64,000 nt of DNA from contig NZ_CP071405.1 of the NCBI RefSeq assembly GCF_022647325.1, forward strand, positions 2,790,001 to 2,854,000, in the 5' to 3' direction. The position numbers and the translations under genes were made by a program. Below the pieces are notes generated by a model. The model was not told the DNA's origin. It did not search any database and saw only the letters and a list, made by a program, of their open reading frames with translations. The number at the start of each line of letters is the position of its first letter. The first letter of the stretch is position 1. This document shows, piece after piece, positions 50,829-60,228 of this stretch. Origin of the DNA: Pantoea deleyi. Lineage in GTDB: Bacteria > Pseudomonadota > Gammaproteobacteria > Enterobacterales > Enterobacteriaceae.

Positions 50829-51556
50829 TATGCACCTCCTTTGGCTTTCAGCGCCTGACCGTTCAGCCGCTGCAGCTCACGCGCCAGCTGGCGGTCCAGC
50901 CGCACCAGGCGGGCCGAGTGGATCAGGAACGCGGCCACTGCGGTCGGGATGCCCCACAGCGCGATATGCAGCGGTTCGGTCTGGATCCCGGCGGACTCCT
51001 GCATGAAGTTATGCATAAAGATAATCGCGCCAAAGGCGACAAAGATATCCTCGCCAAAGAACAGGCCCACGTTGTCGGTCGCCGCCGACATCGCGCGCAG
51101 CCGGTGGCGCAGCTCGGGCGTAATCTCGCCGTAGCGGTTTTCTGTCGCCCCTTCCGCCATCGGCGCCAGCAGCGGCCGCACCATCTGCGGATGGCCGCCG
51201 AGGCTGGTCAGCCCCAGCGCGGCGGTGATTTCGCGCACAAACAGATAGACGATTAGCAGACGGCCCGCGGTGGCCGTTTTAATCTGCGCAATCCACGCCT
51301 GAGCCCGCTCTTTCAGCCCGTGACGCTCCAGCAGGCCAATGACCGCCAGCGGCAGCAGCAGGATCAATGGCAGGTTGCGGGTGTTGAGAAAGCCCGCGCC
51401 CAGCTTTTCCAGAATGTCGGCCAGCGGCATCATCGCGGCCAGCCCGGTCACGAACCCGGCGATGATCACCACCAGCACCGGATTGAAACGCAGTACGAAG
51501 CCGATCACGATGGCGGCGATGCCCAGTAACGGCCAGAGATTTACAGCACTCTCCAT
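50828..51556 (-). CDS. DUF969-family membrane protein, candidate transporter partner
   Basis: A 242-residue multi-span protein. The N-terminal half has NLWPLLGIAAIVIGFVLRF and a glycine-alanine-rich VVIIAGFVTGLAAMMP; the ITAALGLTSLGGHPQMVRPL segment is polar and probably membrane re-entrant. I assign it to DUF969, partner of DUF979. The ATG at 51556 is preceded by GAGGG about nine bases upstream. It starts about 20 bp beyond a terminator-like hairpin that follows pxpA, so its expression may be set apart from pxpBCA. Confidence 0.75.
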   Translation of the reverse strand: MESAVNLWPLLGIAAIVIGFVLRFNPVLVVIIAGFVTGLAAMMPLADILEKLGAGFLNTRNLPLILLLPLAVIGLLERHGLKERAQAWIAQIKTATAGRLLIVYLFVREITAALGLTSLGGHPQMVRPLLAPMAEGATENRYGEITPELRHRLRAMSAATDNVGLFFGEDIFVAFGAIIFMHNFMQESAGIQTEPLHIALWGIPTAVAAFLIHSARLVRLDRQLARELQRLNGQALKAKGGA

Positions 51557-51576
51557 GATTTTTTTCCCTCAGAGTG

Positions 51577-51600
51577 AAAAACCCGGCACAGGCCGGGTTA
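51577..51600 (-). terminator. terminator or attenuator between pxpA and the DUF969 gene
   Basis: On the minus strand AACCCGGC-ctgt-GCCGGGTT is followed by five T residues, lying 12 bp after the pxpA stop and ending 20 bp before the DUF969 start. It fits a rho-independent terminator, so transcription of DUF969-DUF979-pcp-nei would need readthrough or a separate promoter. Confidence 0.75.
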
Positions 51601-51611
51601 AAAGTGGTAAT

Positions 51612-52349
51612 TCAGTCACTGGTGACGCGAATCTGCTGACGGGCAAACGCCTCGCATAACCGCTGCGCGAACTGCAGGGCATGTGCACCGTCACCGTGCA
51701 GGCAGACGGTCTGCGCCTTCACCGCTACCCATTCTCCCGTAATACTTTTTACCCTGCCCTGCTGCACCATCGTCAGCGTCTGATCGATCGCCTGCTGCTC
51801 ATCTTCAATCAGCGCGCCGGGTTCGCTGCGCGGCACCAGCGCACCCGAGCAGAGATAGCCCCGGTCGGCAAAGACCTCTTCCCGCGTGCGTAAGCCGTAG
51901 TGCGCCCCGGCCCGGATTGACTCGCTGCTGGCCAGCCCCACCAGGATCAGCTGGCTGTCGACCGCGTGGATGGCGCGGGCGATAGCGTCAGCCAGCACCG
52001 GATCGGCCGCGGCCTGGTTGTACAGCATCCCGTGCGGCTTAACATGAACCAGCCGCGCGCCTTCGCTTTCCGCCAGCGCTTTCAGCGCCCCGATCTGGTA
52101 GATCATCTGGGCGTAGACCGTGTCCTGCGGGAGCTGCATGGCGCGGCGGCCAAAGTTCTCCCGATCGGGAAAGGCGGGGTGCGCGCCAATCGCGACACCG
52201 GCAGCCTGTGCCCAGCGCACCGACTGCAGCATGGTCTGCGCATCACCGGCGTGAAAGCCGCAGGCGATATTGGCCGAACTGACCCGCTGCAGCAGCGCCT
52301 GATCGCTGGCGCAGCCCTCGCCCAGGTCGGCATTTAAATCAATCTTCAT
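51612..52349 (-). CDS. pxpA: 5-oxoprolinase subunit A
   Basis: LamB/YcsF-family subunit of the ATP-dependent 5-oxoprolinase PxpABC, which opens 5-oxoproline to glutamate. It has 245 residues (E. coli 244). The family start [13 protein letters not shown] and [25 protein letters not shown] and TVCLHGDG motifs are present. It overlaps the pxpC end by 11 bases. Confidence 0.96.
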   Translation of the reverse strand: MKIDLNADLGEGCASDQALLQRVSSANIACGFHAGDAQTMLQSVRWAQAAGVAIGAHPAFPDRENFGRRAMQLPQDTVYAQMIYQIGALKALAESEGARLVHVKPHGMLYNQAAADPVLADAIARAIHAVDSQLILVGLASSESIRAGAHYGLRTREEVFADRGYLCSGALVPRSEPGALIEDEQQAIDQTLTMVQQGRVKSITGEWVAVKAQTVCLHGDGAHALQFAQRLCEAFARQQIRVTSD

Positions 52350-53268
52350 TGAGTCCCCACATCATCTGATCGAGTGCGCGCTGCTGATGCTGACGGGCCA
52401 GCATCGCTTCCGGCAGGGTGCAGTGAATAAAGTGAATCGGCTCACCCAGCCGGATCTGCGCCAGGTGATAGAGATCGGCTTCGATGACCGAGGCGATGCG
52501 CGGATAGCCGCCGGTGGTCTGCGCATCGGCCATCAGTACGATGGGCTGCCCGTTGGGCGGCACCTGAATCACGCCCGGCATCACACCGTGCGACAGCAGC
52601 TCACGCGGGCTTTCGCGATTCAGTTTGCGGCCCTCCAGCCGGTAGCCCATGCGATTACTCTGCGGACTGAGCTTCCAGCCGGTGCGCCAGAACGCCTGCT
52701 GCGCCTCACGGCTGAATTCGTGATACTCCGGGCCAGGCAGTGCGCGGATGCGGTTGCCCCACAGCAGTTGCCGCACGCCAGCCTGACGGTCGAACTGGCG
52801 CGTCGGTTTCCCCAGCGGGAGGCGATCGCCATCCCGCAGAGTCCGTCCGTGAAACCCGCCAAACTGCGCTTTCAGGTCGGTGCTGGCCGACCCCAGCATC
52901 GCCGGGATAGCAAAACCACCGTGCACCGCCAGATAGCTGCGCATCCCGCGCAGCGGCATCGCCAGCGACAGCACCTGGCCCCGTTTCACCGGGGTACGCC
53001 AGCCCGTCCAGACCGGCTTATCGTCCAGCTGTGCCTGGCATCCTGCGCCCGTCAGCGCAAACCAGCCGTCGCGGGTAAACTCCGCTTTGAACTGGCCGAG
53101 CACGATCTCCAGCACGGCGCTGTCCGGCGCATTGCCTACCAGCATGTTGGCGGTCAGCATCGCGGGCTGATCCAGAACGCCGCCCGGACTGATCCCGAAC
53201 TGACGCCAGCCGTATCGTCCTGCATCCTGAAGAGTGGCGGCCAGACCGGCTCGCAGAATGTTTAACAT
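52339..53268 (-). CDS. pxpC: 5-oxoprolinase subunit C
   Basis: KipA/AHS2-family subunit of PxpABC, 309 residues. Family segments such as [26 protein letters not shown]-like [19 protein letters not shown] and [19 protein letters not shown] are present. It sits between pxpB and pxpA, overlapping both, so the three subunits are made in coupled fashion. Confidence 0.95.
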   Translation of the reverse strand: MLNILRAGLAATLQDAGRYGWRQFGISPGGVLDQPAMLTANMLVGNAPDSAVLEIVLGQFKAEFTRDGWFALTGAGCQAQLDDKPVWTGWRTPVKRGQVLSLAMPLRGMRSYLAVHGGFAIPAMLGSASTDLKAQFGGFHGRTLRDGDRLPLGKPTRQFDRQAGVRQLLWGNRIRALPGPEYHEFSREAQQAFWRTGWKLSPQSNRMGYRLEGRKLNRESPRELLSHGVMPGVIQVPPNGQPIVLMADAQTTGGYPRIASVIEADLYHLAQIRLGEPIHFIHCTLPEAMLARQHQQRALDQMMWGLNED

Positions 53269-53918
53269 ACGCCCTCCTGCTGTGGCACAAAGCGGACCCG
53301 GTCGCCGGGACGGAGCAGAACGGGCGGTTGCCGTTGCGGATCAAACAGCGCCGTGCGCGTCTGGCCAATCAGCTGCCAGCCGCCCGGCGAGGCGAGCGGA
53401 TAGACGCCGGTCTGGCTGCCGCCGATGCCCACCGATCCGGCGGGCACACTGACTCTGGGTTCCGCCCGGCGCGGCGTGTGAAGACGCGGATCCAGCCCGC
53501 CAAGATAGGGAAATCCGGGCTGGAAGCCGATAAAGAAGACGACATACTCGCTGTTGCTGTGCAGCTCAACGACCTGACGGGGCGTCAGTCCGGCCTGGTC
53601 CGCCACGACCGCGAGATCGGGCCCCGCCTCGCCACCGTAGATCACCGGGATTGCGACCTGGCGTGACGCGGGCAGCTGCGCCTCGCTCTCTTCCCACCAG
53701 CGCTGCAGCCGCTCGATGGCGTCCAGCGCATTCTGCTGGGGGTCGCGCAGGATCAGGGTGATGTTGTTCATGCCGGGGATCACCTCCAGCACGCTGTCAT
53801 AAGATTGCAGCCGCTGGTTCAGTCCCCAGATACGCTGCTGGCTCTCCAGCGAGACCGGCGGTTCCAGCTCCAGCACGACAGCGCGTTCACCCAATAAATA
53901 ACATCGTGCTCGTTGCAA
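53262..53918 (-). CDS. pxpB: 5-oxoprolinase subunit B
   Basis: KipI/AHS1-family subunit of PxpABC, 218 residues as in E. coli YbgJ. The cyclophilin-like fold region [19 protein letters not shown] and the [20 protein letters not shown] motif are visible. It is the first gene of pxpBCA; the 159-bp gap behind it should carry the promoter. Confidence 0.95.
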   Translation of the reverse strand: MQRARCYLLGERAVVLELEPPVSLESQQRIWGLNQRLQSYDSVLEVIPGMNNITLILRDPQQNALDAIERLQRWWEESEAQLPASRQVAIPVIYGGEAGPDLAVVADQAGLTPRQVVELHSNSEYVVFFIGFQPGFPYLGGLDPRLHTPRRAEPRVSVPAGSVGIGGSQTGVYPLASPGGWQLIGQTRTALFDPQRQPPVLLRPGDRVRFVPQQEGVC

Positions 53919-54044
53919 CAGCTACCTCCCGCCTGGTTGAAATCGCGCCAGGCCGATCGGAGACTCAGCCCGGATCGGCCCCTTGCTTATCCACTTAAAG
54001 CAAATAGTTATGCGAAAGTGACAGAGATGTGTCAACCAATTTCA

Positions 54045-54066
54045 GTCCTGCGCAGGCGCGCAGGAC
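54045..54066 (-). terminator. candidate 3' hairpin of the ybgA-phrB-ybgI transcript
   Basis: GTCCTGCGC / GCGCAGGAC, a 9-bp stem with a four-base loop, 12 bp after the ybgI stop on the minus strand. No T tract follows (TGAAATTGG). It probably marks the transcript end before pxpB. Confidence 0.5.
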
Positions 54067-54077
54067 CGGGAGGCGGG

Positions 54078-54821
54078 TCAGGCAGGATTGGGGATATCGA
54101 TGAAGGTGACGTCCAGATCGTGATGCTGCGCCAGCCACTCGCCCAGCGCTTTTACGCCGCCCCGTTCGGTGGCGTGGTGACCCGCAGCAAAGAAATGCAC
54201 ACCCTGCTCGCGCGCGCTGTGGATGGTCTGCTCAGAGACTTCGCCGGTGATATAGGCATCGACGCCCGCTGCGGCGGCCTGGTCGATAAAGCCCTGTCCG
54301 CCACCGCTGCACCAGGCAATACGGCGGATCAGCGCAGGGGCGTTGTCACCACAGTGCAGAGGTTCGCGGCCGAGCCGCTCAGCGATGCGGCGGGCCAGTT
54401 GCTCGCCAGAAATCGGTTCAGCCAGCTCGCCGTGGAACACCAGCGGCATTACTTCCCCCCGAACGTCAATGTCCAGCAGCTTCGCCATCTGAGCGTTGTT
54501 ACCCAGTTCAGGATGCGCGTCGAGCGGCAGATGCCAGCCGTAGAGGTTGATGTCGTTAGCCAGCAGCGTCTGCAGGCGACGGCGCTTCATGCCTTTGATC
54601 ACCGCAGGCTCGCTCTTCCAGAAATAGCCGTGGTGCACGATGATCGCATCGGCCTGACGGGCCACCGCCTCATCCAGCAGCGCCTGACAGGCGGTCACGC
54701 CGGTGATAACGGTTTTGATCTCACGCCGTCCCTCGACCTGCAGCCCGTTGGGGGCATAATCGCTGAAGCTGTGGCTGTCGAGATGCTGATTGATCAGCGT
54801 CTCCAGTTCGTAATGGTTCAT
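54078..54821 (-). CDS. ybgI: NIF3-family (DUF34) metal-binding protein YbgI
   Basis: A 247-residue NIF3/DUF34 protein, as long as E. coli YbgI, which forms a toroidal hexamer with a dinuclear metal site. Metal ligands are likely in IIVHHGYFWKSE and in the C-terminal HFFAAGHHATERGGV. Family function is debated (GTP cyclohydrolase I-type annotation is not well supported). It lies 18 bp after phrB, so it is probably cotranscribed. Confidence 0.93.
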   Translation of the reverse strand: MNHYELETLINQHLDSHSFSDYAPNGLQVEGRREIKTVITGVTACQALLDEAVARQADAIIVHHGYFWKSEPAVIKGMKRRRLQTLLANDINLYGWHLPLDAHPELGNNAQMAKLLDIDVRGEVMPLVFHGELAEPISGEQLARRIAERLGREPLHCGDNAPALIRRIAWCSGGGQGFIDQAAAAGVDAYITGEVSEQTIHSAREQGVHFFAAGHHATERGGVKALGEWLAQHHDLDVTFIDIPNPA

Positions 54822-54839
54822 TCAGGCTCCTTCGAAGCC

Positions 54840-56264
54840 TCAGGCAGCGCTTTTTGCGCGCTCAAAGGCGTCTAATGTCTTTTTACGGGCGGCCTTATGA
54901 TCCACGATTGGTGCCGGATAATCGAGTTTCTTCTTGTGCTTCTCCGCCCACTGATGCGGCTGGTGAATATCGCTGTCGGGAACGTCGGCCAGTTCCGGCA
55001 GGTAGTGACGGATAAACTCCCCCTGCGGATCGAAACGTTCGCCCTGAGTGGTCGGGTTGAAGATCCGGAAATAGGGTGCCGCGTCCGTGCCGGTTGAGGC
55101 GGCCCACTGCCAGCCACCGTTGTTTGCAGCCAGATCCCCATCGATCAGCTGCTGCATGAAGTAGCGTTCGCCTTCGCGCCAGTCGATCAGCAGATCTTTC
55201 ACCAGGAAACTGGCCGTGATCATCCGCAGACGATTGTGCATCCAGCCCAGCTGGTTCATCTGACGCATGGCAGCGTCCACAATCGGGAAACCGGTCTTAC
55301 CCGCCTTCCAGGCCTCAAAGTGGGCCTTGTTTTTCTGCCACTCGACGTTGCGCGTCCAGTCAACAAACGGCTGATGGCGGCACAGCGCCGGATAGGCCAC
55401 CAGCAGATGACGGTAGAATTCACGCCAGATGAGCTCATTCAGCCAGGTAAACGCCCGACCGTTCTCCAGCGCATCAGGATGTTCGTGCAGAATACGGTGC
55501 AGACACTGGCGGGGCGACAACACGCCGGTCGACAGATAGACCGACAGACGGCTGGTCGCGTCCAGCGCCGGCAGATCGCGCTGCGCCGGATAGTCGACCA
55601 CCGGTTTACCCGCAAAGTGGCGCAGCCGTTTCAGCGCGGCCTCTTCGCCGGCCGGAAACAGCGTTTCATCGAACGCTTCACTGGGGCAGTCAAAGGCCGG
55701 GATACGGGTGGTTTTCAGCGGCGCCCCTTCGCGCGCTTTTGGCGCAGGCACGCACTCCGGCAATCCCTGCTGCAGACGGCGGACGAAGGCTTTGCTGAAC
55801 GGCGTAAAAACCTTGTACATCGAGCGATCGCCGCTCTGTACGCTGCCCGGTGGCAGCAGCAGGCTGTCGTCGAAGCCCTGGCAGGTGACACCGGCGTCGT
55901 TGAGCCGCTTTTCGGCGTTCGCGTCGCGCTCACGCTCATTCACTTCATACTGGTAGTTGTAGAAAAGCTGATCGACCTTGTGCTGGTCGCAGAACGCCAC
56001 CAGCGCATCAACGCTGTCGTCAAAGGCTTTGCACGCCTTGTAGTGGAGTTTGATGCCGCGTTCGGCCAGTGCGCCCTGCACCGCCGTCAGGCTGGCGTGA
56101 ATAAAGGCCGTCTGTTTTGGTGAGATGTCATGCTGCTGCCACTGCTCAGGCGTGGCCAGGAAAAGCGCAATCACCTCTGCCTTGCTGTCCCGGCAGGCGG
56201 CATGCAGCGCAAGATTATCGTTGATGCGTAAATCGTTACGCAGCCAGACCAGATGGGTGGTCAT
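54840..56264 (-). CDS. phrB: deoxyribodipyrimidine photolyase (CPD class I)
   Basis: Light-driven repair of cyclobutane pyrimidine dimers using FAD plus a folate antenna. It has 474 residues (E. coli 472). The antenna domain starts with THLVWLRNDLRINDNLAL; the FAD domain has the WLNELIWREFYRHLL, MRQMNQLGWMHNRLRMITASFL and DLAANNGGWQWAASTGTDAAPY signatures. The tryptophan electron-transfer residues seem intact. It follows ybgA by 12 bp. Confidence 0.97.
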   Translation of the reverse strand: MTTHLVWLRNDLRINDNLALHAACRDSKAEVIALFLATPEQWQQHDISPKQTAFIHASLTAVQGALAERGIKLHYKACKAFDDSVDALVAFCDQHKVDQLFYNYQYEVNERERDANAEKRLNDAGVTCQGFDDSLLLPPGSVQSGDRSMYKVFTPFSKAFVRRLQQGLPECVPAPKAREGAPLKTTRIPAFDCPSEAFDETLFPAGEEAALKRLRHFAGKPVVDYPAQRDLPALDATSRLSVYLSTGVLSPRQCLHRILHEHPDALENGRAFTWLNELIWREFYRHLLVAYPALCRHQPFVDWTRNVEWQKNKAHFEAWKAGKTGFPIVDAAMRQMNQLGWMHNRLRMITASFLVKDLLIDWREGERYFMQQLIDGDLAANNGGWQWAASTGTDAAPYFRIFNPTTQGERFDPQGEFIRHYLPELADVPDSDIHQPHQWAEKHKKKLDYPAPIVDHKAARKKTLDAFERAKSAA

Positions 56265-56276
56265 ATGCCTCCTTAA

Positions 56277-57233
56277 TTACTGTCCGTAGCGTAAGCACAA
56301 GGCTTCGGGATAAGGGTCGAAATAGCGTTGCTGGGCCAGCCAGGGGTGCGGATACTCCGCCATGTAGTGCTTGAGAATCGTGATCGGCACCAGCAGCGGC
56401 TGCGTTCCCTGACGATAGCGGTCAATCAGCGTCGCCAGCTCCTGACGCTGCGGTGAGCTGAGCTGACGGCGGAAATAGCCTTGCACATGCATCAGCACGT
56501 TCGTGTGGTTGCGACGTGAAGCCGGACGGGACATCAGCGCCATCATGCGGTTACGGTACTCAAAGGCGAAGGCGTCCAGCGACGTCCACTGGCTCATCGA
56601 CGCGACAAAAGGCCCGAGCTCGCGATATTTTTCCTGCGAGTGCGCCAGCATCATCAGCTTATAGCGGCTGTGGAAGGCGATCAGTCCGTGACGGGTCAGG
56701 CCGTTTTCCCACATCTCGTTGAACTCATGCAGCGCGCAGATGCGGCCGATAAAATTCTCACGCAGGGCAGGATCGTGCAGGCGACCATCCTCTTCCAGCG
56801 GCAGCCAGGGCATCTCACGCTGCAGGAACTCCGCAAAAATGCCGGTGCCGACTTTGCGGTTGTTATTGTTGTCAGGCTCGTAAACCCGCACCCGCTCCAT
56901 GCCGCAGCTGGGGGATTTCGCGCACAGGATATAGCCAGAGAGATGATGCAGCGATTTCACCCGTTCGGCGGACCAGGCACGCATCTCTTTTGTCACCTCT
57001 TCACCGCCATCTTTGCTGAAACAGAGATGCAGTTCGTCATCATCCTGTTTTACCAGCCGTAATGCCGGGCGCGGTGTAGGCAGACCGATCGCCATTTCCG
57101 GGCAGATCGGTTCAAAGCGGACAAATGGGGTAAGATCCTGAGTCGCAAAAGTAAGACGTTTATGGCCACCATCAAACCTGACGCTGTCGCCGAGCAGGCA
57201 TGCACTGATTCCAACGGGGATTTTTTTGCCCAT
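56277..57233 (-). CDS. ybgA: YbgA with N-terminal DUF523 (TudS-like) and C-terminal DUF1722
   Basis: A 318-residue two-domain protein. The N-terminal DUF523 part (about 1-150) has ISACLLGDSVRFDGG (Cys12), EPICPEMAIG (Cys44) and AKSPSCGMERVRVY (Cys110), the three-cysteine pattern of [4Fe-4S] thiouracil desulfidase TudS. The C-terminal DUF1722 part (about 170-310) matches the whole of E. coli YbgA, which is only 169 residues. The start MGKKIPVGISACL follows AGGTTG-rich sequence. It precedes phrB by 12 bp. A role in removing sulfur from thiolated bases near light-damage repair is inferred only. Confidence 0.88.
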   Translation of the reverse strand: MGKKIPVGISACLLGDSVRFDGGHKRLTFATQDLTPFVRFEPICPEMAIGLPTPRPALRLVKQDDDELHLCFSKDGGEEVTKEMRAWSAERVKSLHHLSGYILCAKSPSCGMERVRVYEPDNNNNRKVGTGIFAEFLQREMPWLPLEEDGRLHDPALRENFIGRICALHEFNEMWENGLTRHGLIAFHSRYKLMMLAHSQEKYRELGPFVASMSQWTSLDAFAFEYRNRMMALMSRPASRRNHTNVLMHVQGYFRRQLSSPQRQELATLIDRYRQGTQPLLVPITILKHYMAEYPHPWLAQQRYFDPYPEALCLRYGQ

Positions 57234-57339
57234 ACTTGTACAACCTCCAAAATCTTGTAGAGGTTTAAGTGTAGCGCAAAAGTGACAGGAATAAAGCCCG
57301 ATTACACCATTCCGTATCGCTTATTCTCAGAAAAAACGC

Positions 57340-57367
57340 AAAAAAAAGCCTGGTCAACAGACCAGGC
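57340..57367 (-). terminator. terminator after ybfA
   Basis: On the minus strand GCCTGGTC-tgtt-GACCAGGC is followed by eight T residues, about 20 bp after the ybfA stop. Confidence 0.92.
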
Positions 57368-57387
57368 CTCTCCGGCGGACGGGCAGA

Positions 57388-57588
57388 TTACCAGAACGCC
57401 CCGCCACCGGCTTCAGACTGCGCCAGCCAGACCGGTTTGGCGCTGGTTTTGCACCAGACGCGATGCAGATAGCTGTAGAAGCGCGCCCTGTCCTGGCGGA
57501 ACAGCATAACAGGCAGGGCCAGCACGCCGAGAAGAACCACCAGCGTGCGTCGTGCGATAATTTTGTAACGTGGATAAGCCTGATACAT
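57388..57588 (-). CDS. ybfA: YbfA small membrane-associated protein
   Basis: A 66-residue protein with one membrane span (about residues 13-31) and a conserved [21 protein letters not shown] segment that matches E. coli YbfA. The ATG at 57588 has an excellent ribosome-binding site (GGGAGGAG). An earlier in-frame ATG would include the RBS and is rejected. Function is unknown. In E. coli it diverges from kdpFABCDE, but here only kdpE remains on the other side. Confidence 0.9.
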   Translation of the reverse strand: MYQAYPRYKIIARRTLVVLLGVLALPVMLFRQDRARFYSYLHRVWCKTSAKPVWLAQSEAGGGAFW

Positions 57589-57845
57589 GGTTTCTCCTCC
57601 CGGCAATGATAAGTCTGTGAATGTGATCTGTGTCTGACTTTACGCCAGGTTGTGTAATTTTACTACTCATCTGACCACTTATTTGCTGCGCTTTTTACTG
57701 TTTAAGATTCAGTCTGTCATTAAGTTACAAATACGTTATCACCCGGTTACAGTGGGGTTTAAAACCGTCTCCGGTTACGCACGCGGACGACGGCCTGAAT
57801 TATTGATAAAGTAACGCTTCGGCCCTCACCTAAGGCAGGTAATGC
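57589..57845. other. gap between ybfA and orphan kdpE
   Basis: 257 bp that hold promoters for divergent ybfA and kdpE, but no open remnants of kdpF, kdpA, kdpB, kdpC or kdpD that I can recognise. The segment is AT-rich near 57650-57740. In E. coli this position carries the full kdpFABCD set. Confidence 0.6.
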
Positions 57846-58520
57846 GTGACCACGGTTTTAATCGTTGAAGATGAGAAAGAGATCCGCCGCTTTGTCCGGC
57901 TGGCGCTGGAAAATGAAGATCTTAAAGTGGTGGATGCCGACACGCTGCAGCGCGGGCTGATCGAAGCGGCGACCCGTAAGCCTGACCTGGTGATCCTGGA
58001 TCTTGGCCTGCCGGACGGGGATGGCACCGATTTTATTCGTGACCTGCGCCAGTGGAGCGCCATACCGGTCATCGTGCTGTCGGCGCGCAGCGATGAGCAG
58101 GATAAAATCGCCGCGCTGGATGCGGGCGCGGACGACTACCTGACCAAGCCCTTTGGCATTGGTGAACTGCTGGCGCGCGTCCGGGTCGCGCTGCGCCGGC
58201 ACAGCCGCCCGCAGCCGGATGCCCGCATCCATTTTGCCGACGTCAGCGTCGACCTTGCGGCACGGCGGGTACAGCGCGGCGACAGCGAGATCCACCTCAC
58301 CCCGATCGAGTTTCGTCTGCTGAGTATTCTGCTTAACAACGCCGGAAAGGTGCTGACGCAGCGGCAGCTGCTGAGCCAGGTCTGGGGGCCGAATGCGGTG
58401 GAGCACAGTCACTATCTGCGGATCTATATGGGGCATCTGCGGCAGAAGCTGGAAGCGAATCCGACCCAGCCCGCTCATCTGCTGACCGAAACCGGCGTCG
58501 GCTATCGCTTTATGCCATAA
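57846..58520 (+). CDS. kdpE: KdpE-type response regulator, orphan
   Basis: An OmpR/PhoB-class regulator of 224 residues. The receiver has Glu8/Asp9, phosphoacceptor Asp52 (VILDLGLPDGDG), Ser79 and Lys101; the winged-helix output domain ends with GVGYRF. Long stretches such as TRKPDL-ILDLGLPDGDG and the HSHYLRIYMGHLRQKLE segment are nearly those of E. coli KdpE. It starts with GTG at 57846. No kdpD kinase or kdpFABC lies nearby, so it must be phosphorylated by a distant kinase or act unphosphorylated. Sequence shows no decay. Confidence 0.9.
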   Translation: MTTVLIVEDEKEIRRFVRLALENEDLKVVDADTLQRGLIEAATRKPDLVILDLGLPDGDGTDFIRDLRQWSAIPVIVLSARSDEQDKIAALDAGADDYLTKPFGIGELLARVRVALRRHSRPQPDARIHFADVSVDLAARRVQRGDSEIHLTPIEFRLLSILLNNAGKVLTQRQLLSQVWGPNAVEHSHYLRIYMGHLRQKLEANPTQPAHLLTETGVGYRFMP

Positions 58521-58548
58521 AAAAAGGCGCCAGAGGCGCCTCTTTTTT
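58521..58548. terminator. terminator between kdpE and pgm
   Basis: GGCGCC-aga-GGCGCC with A run on the left and T run on the right directly after the kdpE stop; symmetrical enough to act on the convergent pgm transcript as well. Confidence 0.9.
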
Positions 58549-58560
58549 CGGCCCGACTTA

Positions 58561-60201
58561 TCAGGCGTTTTTCAGCACTTCGCTGACGATCTCTACGGCT
58601 TCTTTCTCGATCTGCGCGCGATGCTCGGCGCCCAGGAAGCTTTCGCAGTAGATCTTGTAGGCGTCTTCGGTGCCTGACGGACGCGCTGCAAACCAGCCAT
58701 TCTCCGTCATTACCTTCAGGCCACCGATCGAAGCCCCGTTACCCGGTGCCGCGGTCAGACGTGCAGTGATAGGATCGCCCGCCAGGGTATCCGCGCTCAC
58801 CATCTCCGGTGACAGCTTCGACAGCGCGGCTTTCTGCGCAGAGGTCGCAGACGCCTGCAGACGGTTGTAGCTCGGTGCGCCAAAGCGCGCGGCCAGCTCG
58901 TCATAGTGCTCCTGCGGATTCTTACCGGTCACGGCCGTGATTTCCGCTGCCAGCAGACACATGATGATGCCATCTTTGTCGGTTGACCACGGCGTGCCGT
59001 CGAAACGCAGGAAGGAGGCACCTGCGCTCTCTTCGCCGCCGAAACCAAAGCTGCCGTCATAGAGGCCATCAACGAACCACTTGAAGCCAACCGGGACTTC
59101 CACCAGCTTACGGCCGATGTCGTTGACCACGCGGTCAATCATGGCGCTGGACACCAGCGTTTTGCCAACGGCAACGTCCTGGCCCCACTGTGGACGGTGC
59201 TGGAACAGGTAGTTGATCGCCACGGCCAGATAGTGGTTTGGATTCATCAGACCCGCCGGGGTCACAATGCCGTGACGGTCATAATCGGGATCGTTACCGA
59301 ACGCCAGATCGAATTTGTCGCGGTACGCCAGCAGACCGGCCATGGCGCTCTCGGAGGAGCAGTCCATGCGCACGACGCCATCTTTATCCAGATGCATAAA
59401 GCGGAAGGTCTGATCGACCGCGTCGTTTACCAGCGTCAGATCCAGCTTGTAGTGCTCGGCGATGCGCTGCCAGTAGGCAATACCGGAACCGCCAAGCGGA
59501 TCAACGCCCAGCTTCAGACCGGCTTTCTGAATCGCCGGGAAGTCGATGATCTCCGCCAGGCCTTCAACGTAAGGCTGGATCAGATCTTTTTCGACCACAT
59601 GACCGCTGGCCAGCGCCTGCTCCAGAGGCAGACGTTTTACCTCCTGCAGTCCCGCTTTCATCAGCTGATTCGCGCGATCTTCCACGACTTTCGTGACGTT
59701 AGTGTCAGCCGGGCCGCCATTCGGTGGGTTGTACTTGATGCCGCCATCTTCCGGTGGGTTGTGTGACGGCGTGATCACGATGCCGTCGGCCAGCGCGCCA
59801 CCCGCTTTATTGTGCTCAAGGATGGCGTTCGAGATCGCAGGGGTCGGCGTGTAGCCGTTGTCCTGCTGTACAATCACATCAACGCCGTTGGCCGCCAGCA
59901 CTTCCAGCACCGACAGCATCGCCGGTTCGGACAGCGCATGGGTGTCTTTACCGACGTAGCAGGGTCCGGTGATGCCGTTCTTCTTGCGCTCTTCGGCAAT
60001 GGCCTGGGCGATTGCCAGAATGTGCATCTCGTTGAAGCTCTGACGCCCTGCGCTGCCGCGATGGCCAGAGGTACCAAACTTCACCGCATGTTCCGGGTTC
60101 GCCACATCGGGCTTCAGGACATAATATTGTGACGTTAACTGTGCAACATTAATCAAATCGCTCTGCTGGGCGGGTTGCCCGGCACGTGGGTGATTGGCCA
60201 T
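58561..60201 (-). CDS. pgm: phosphoglucomutase, alpha-D-glucose specific
   Basis: Interconverts glucose-1-phosphate and glucose-6-phosphate, which links glycogen, trehalose and UDP-glucose supply to glycolysis. The protein has 546 residues as in E. coli. The active-site serine loop is [16 protein letters not shown], the metal loop [11 protein letters not shown], and the phosphate loop [12 protein letters not shown]. It lies 27 bp after seqA, as the seqA-pgm operon. Confidence 0.97.
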   Translation of the reverse strand: MANHPRAGQPAQQSDLINVAQLTSQYYVLKPDVANPEHAVKFGTSGHRGSAGRQSFNEMHILAIAQAIAEERKKNGITGPCYVGKDTHALSEPAMLSVLEVLAANGVDVIVQQDNGYTPTPAISNAILEHNKAGGALADGIVITPSHNPPEDGGIKYNPPNGGPADTNVTKVVEDRANQLMKAGLQEVKRLPLEQALASGHVVEKDLIQPYVEGLAEIIDFPAIQKAGLKLGVDPLGGSGIAYWQRIAEHYKLDLTLVNDAVDQTFRFMHLDKDGVVRMDCSSESAMAGLLAYRDKFDLAFGNDPDYDRHGIVTPAGLMNPNHYLAVAINYLFQHRPQWGQDVAVGKTLVSSAMIDRVVNDIGRKLVEVPVGFKWFVDGLYDGSFGFGGEESAGASFLRFDGTPWSTDKDGIIMCLLAAEITAVTGKNPQEHYDELAARFGAPSYNRLQASATSAQKAALSKLSPEMVSADTLAGDPITARLTAAPGNGASIGGLKVMTENGWFAARPSGTEDAYKIYCESFLGAEHRAQIEKEAVEIVSEVLKNA

Positions 60202-60228
60202 TGGCGCTGCTCCCTGACGCTTAAGTTT

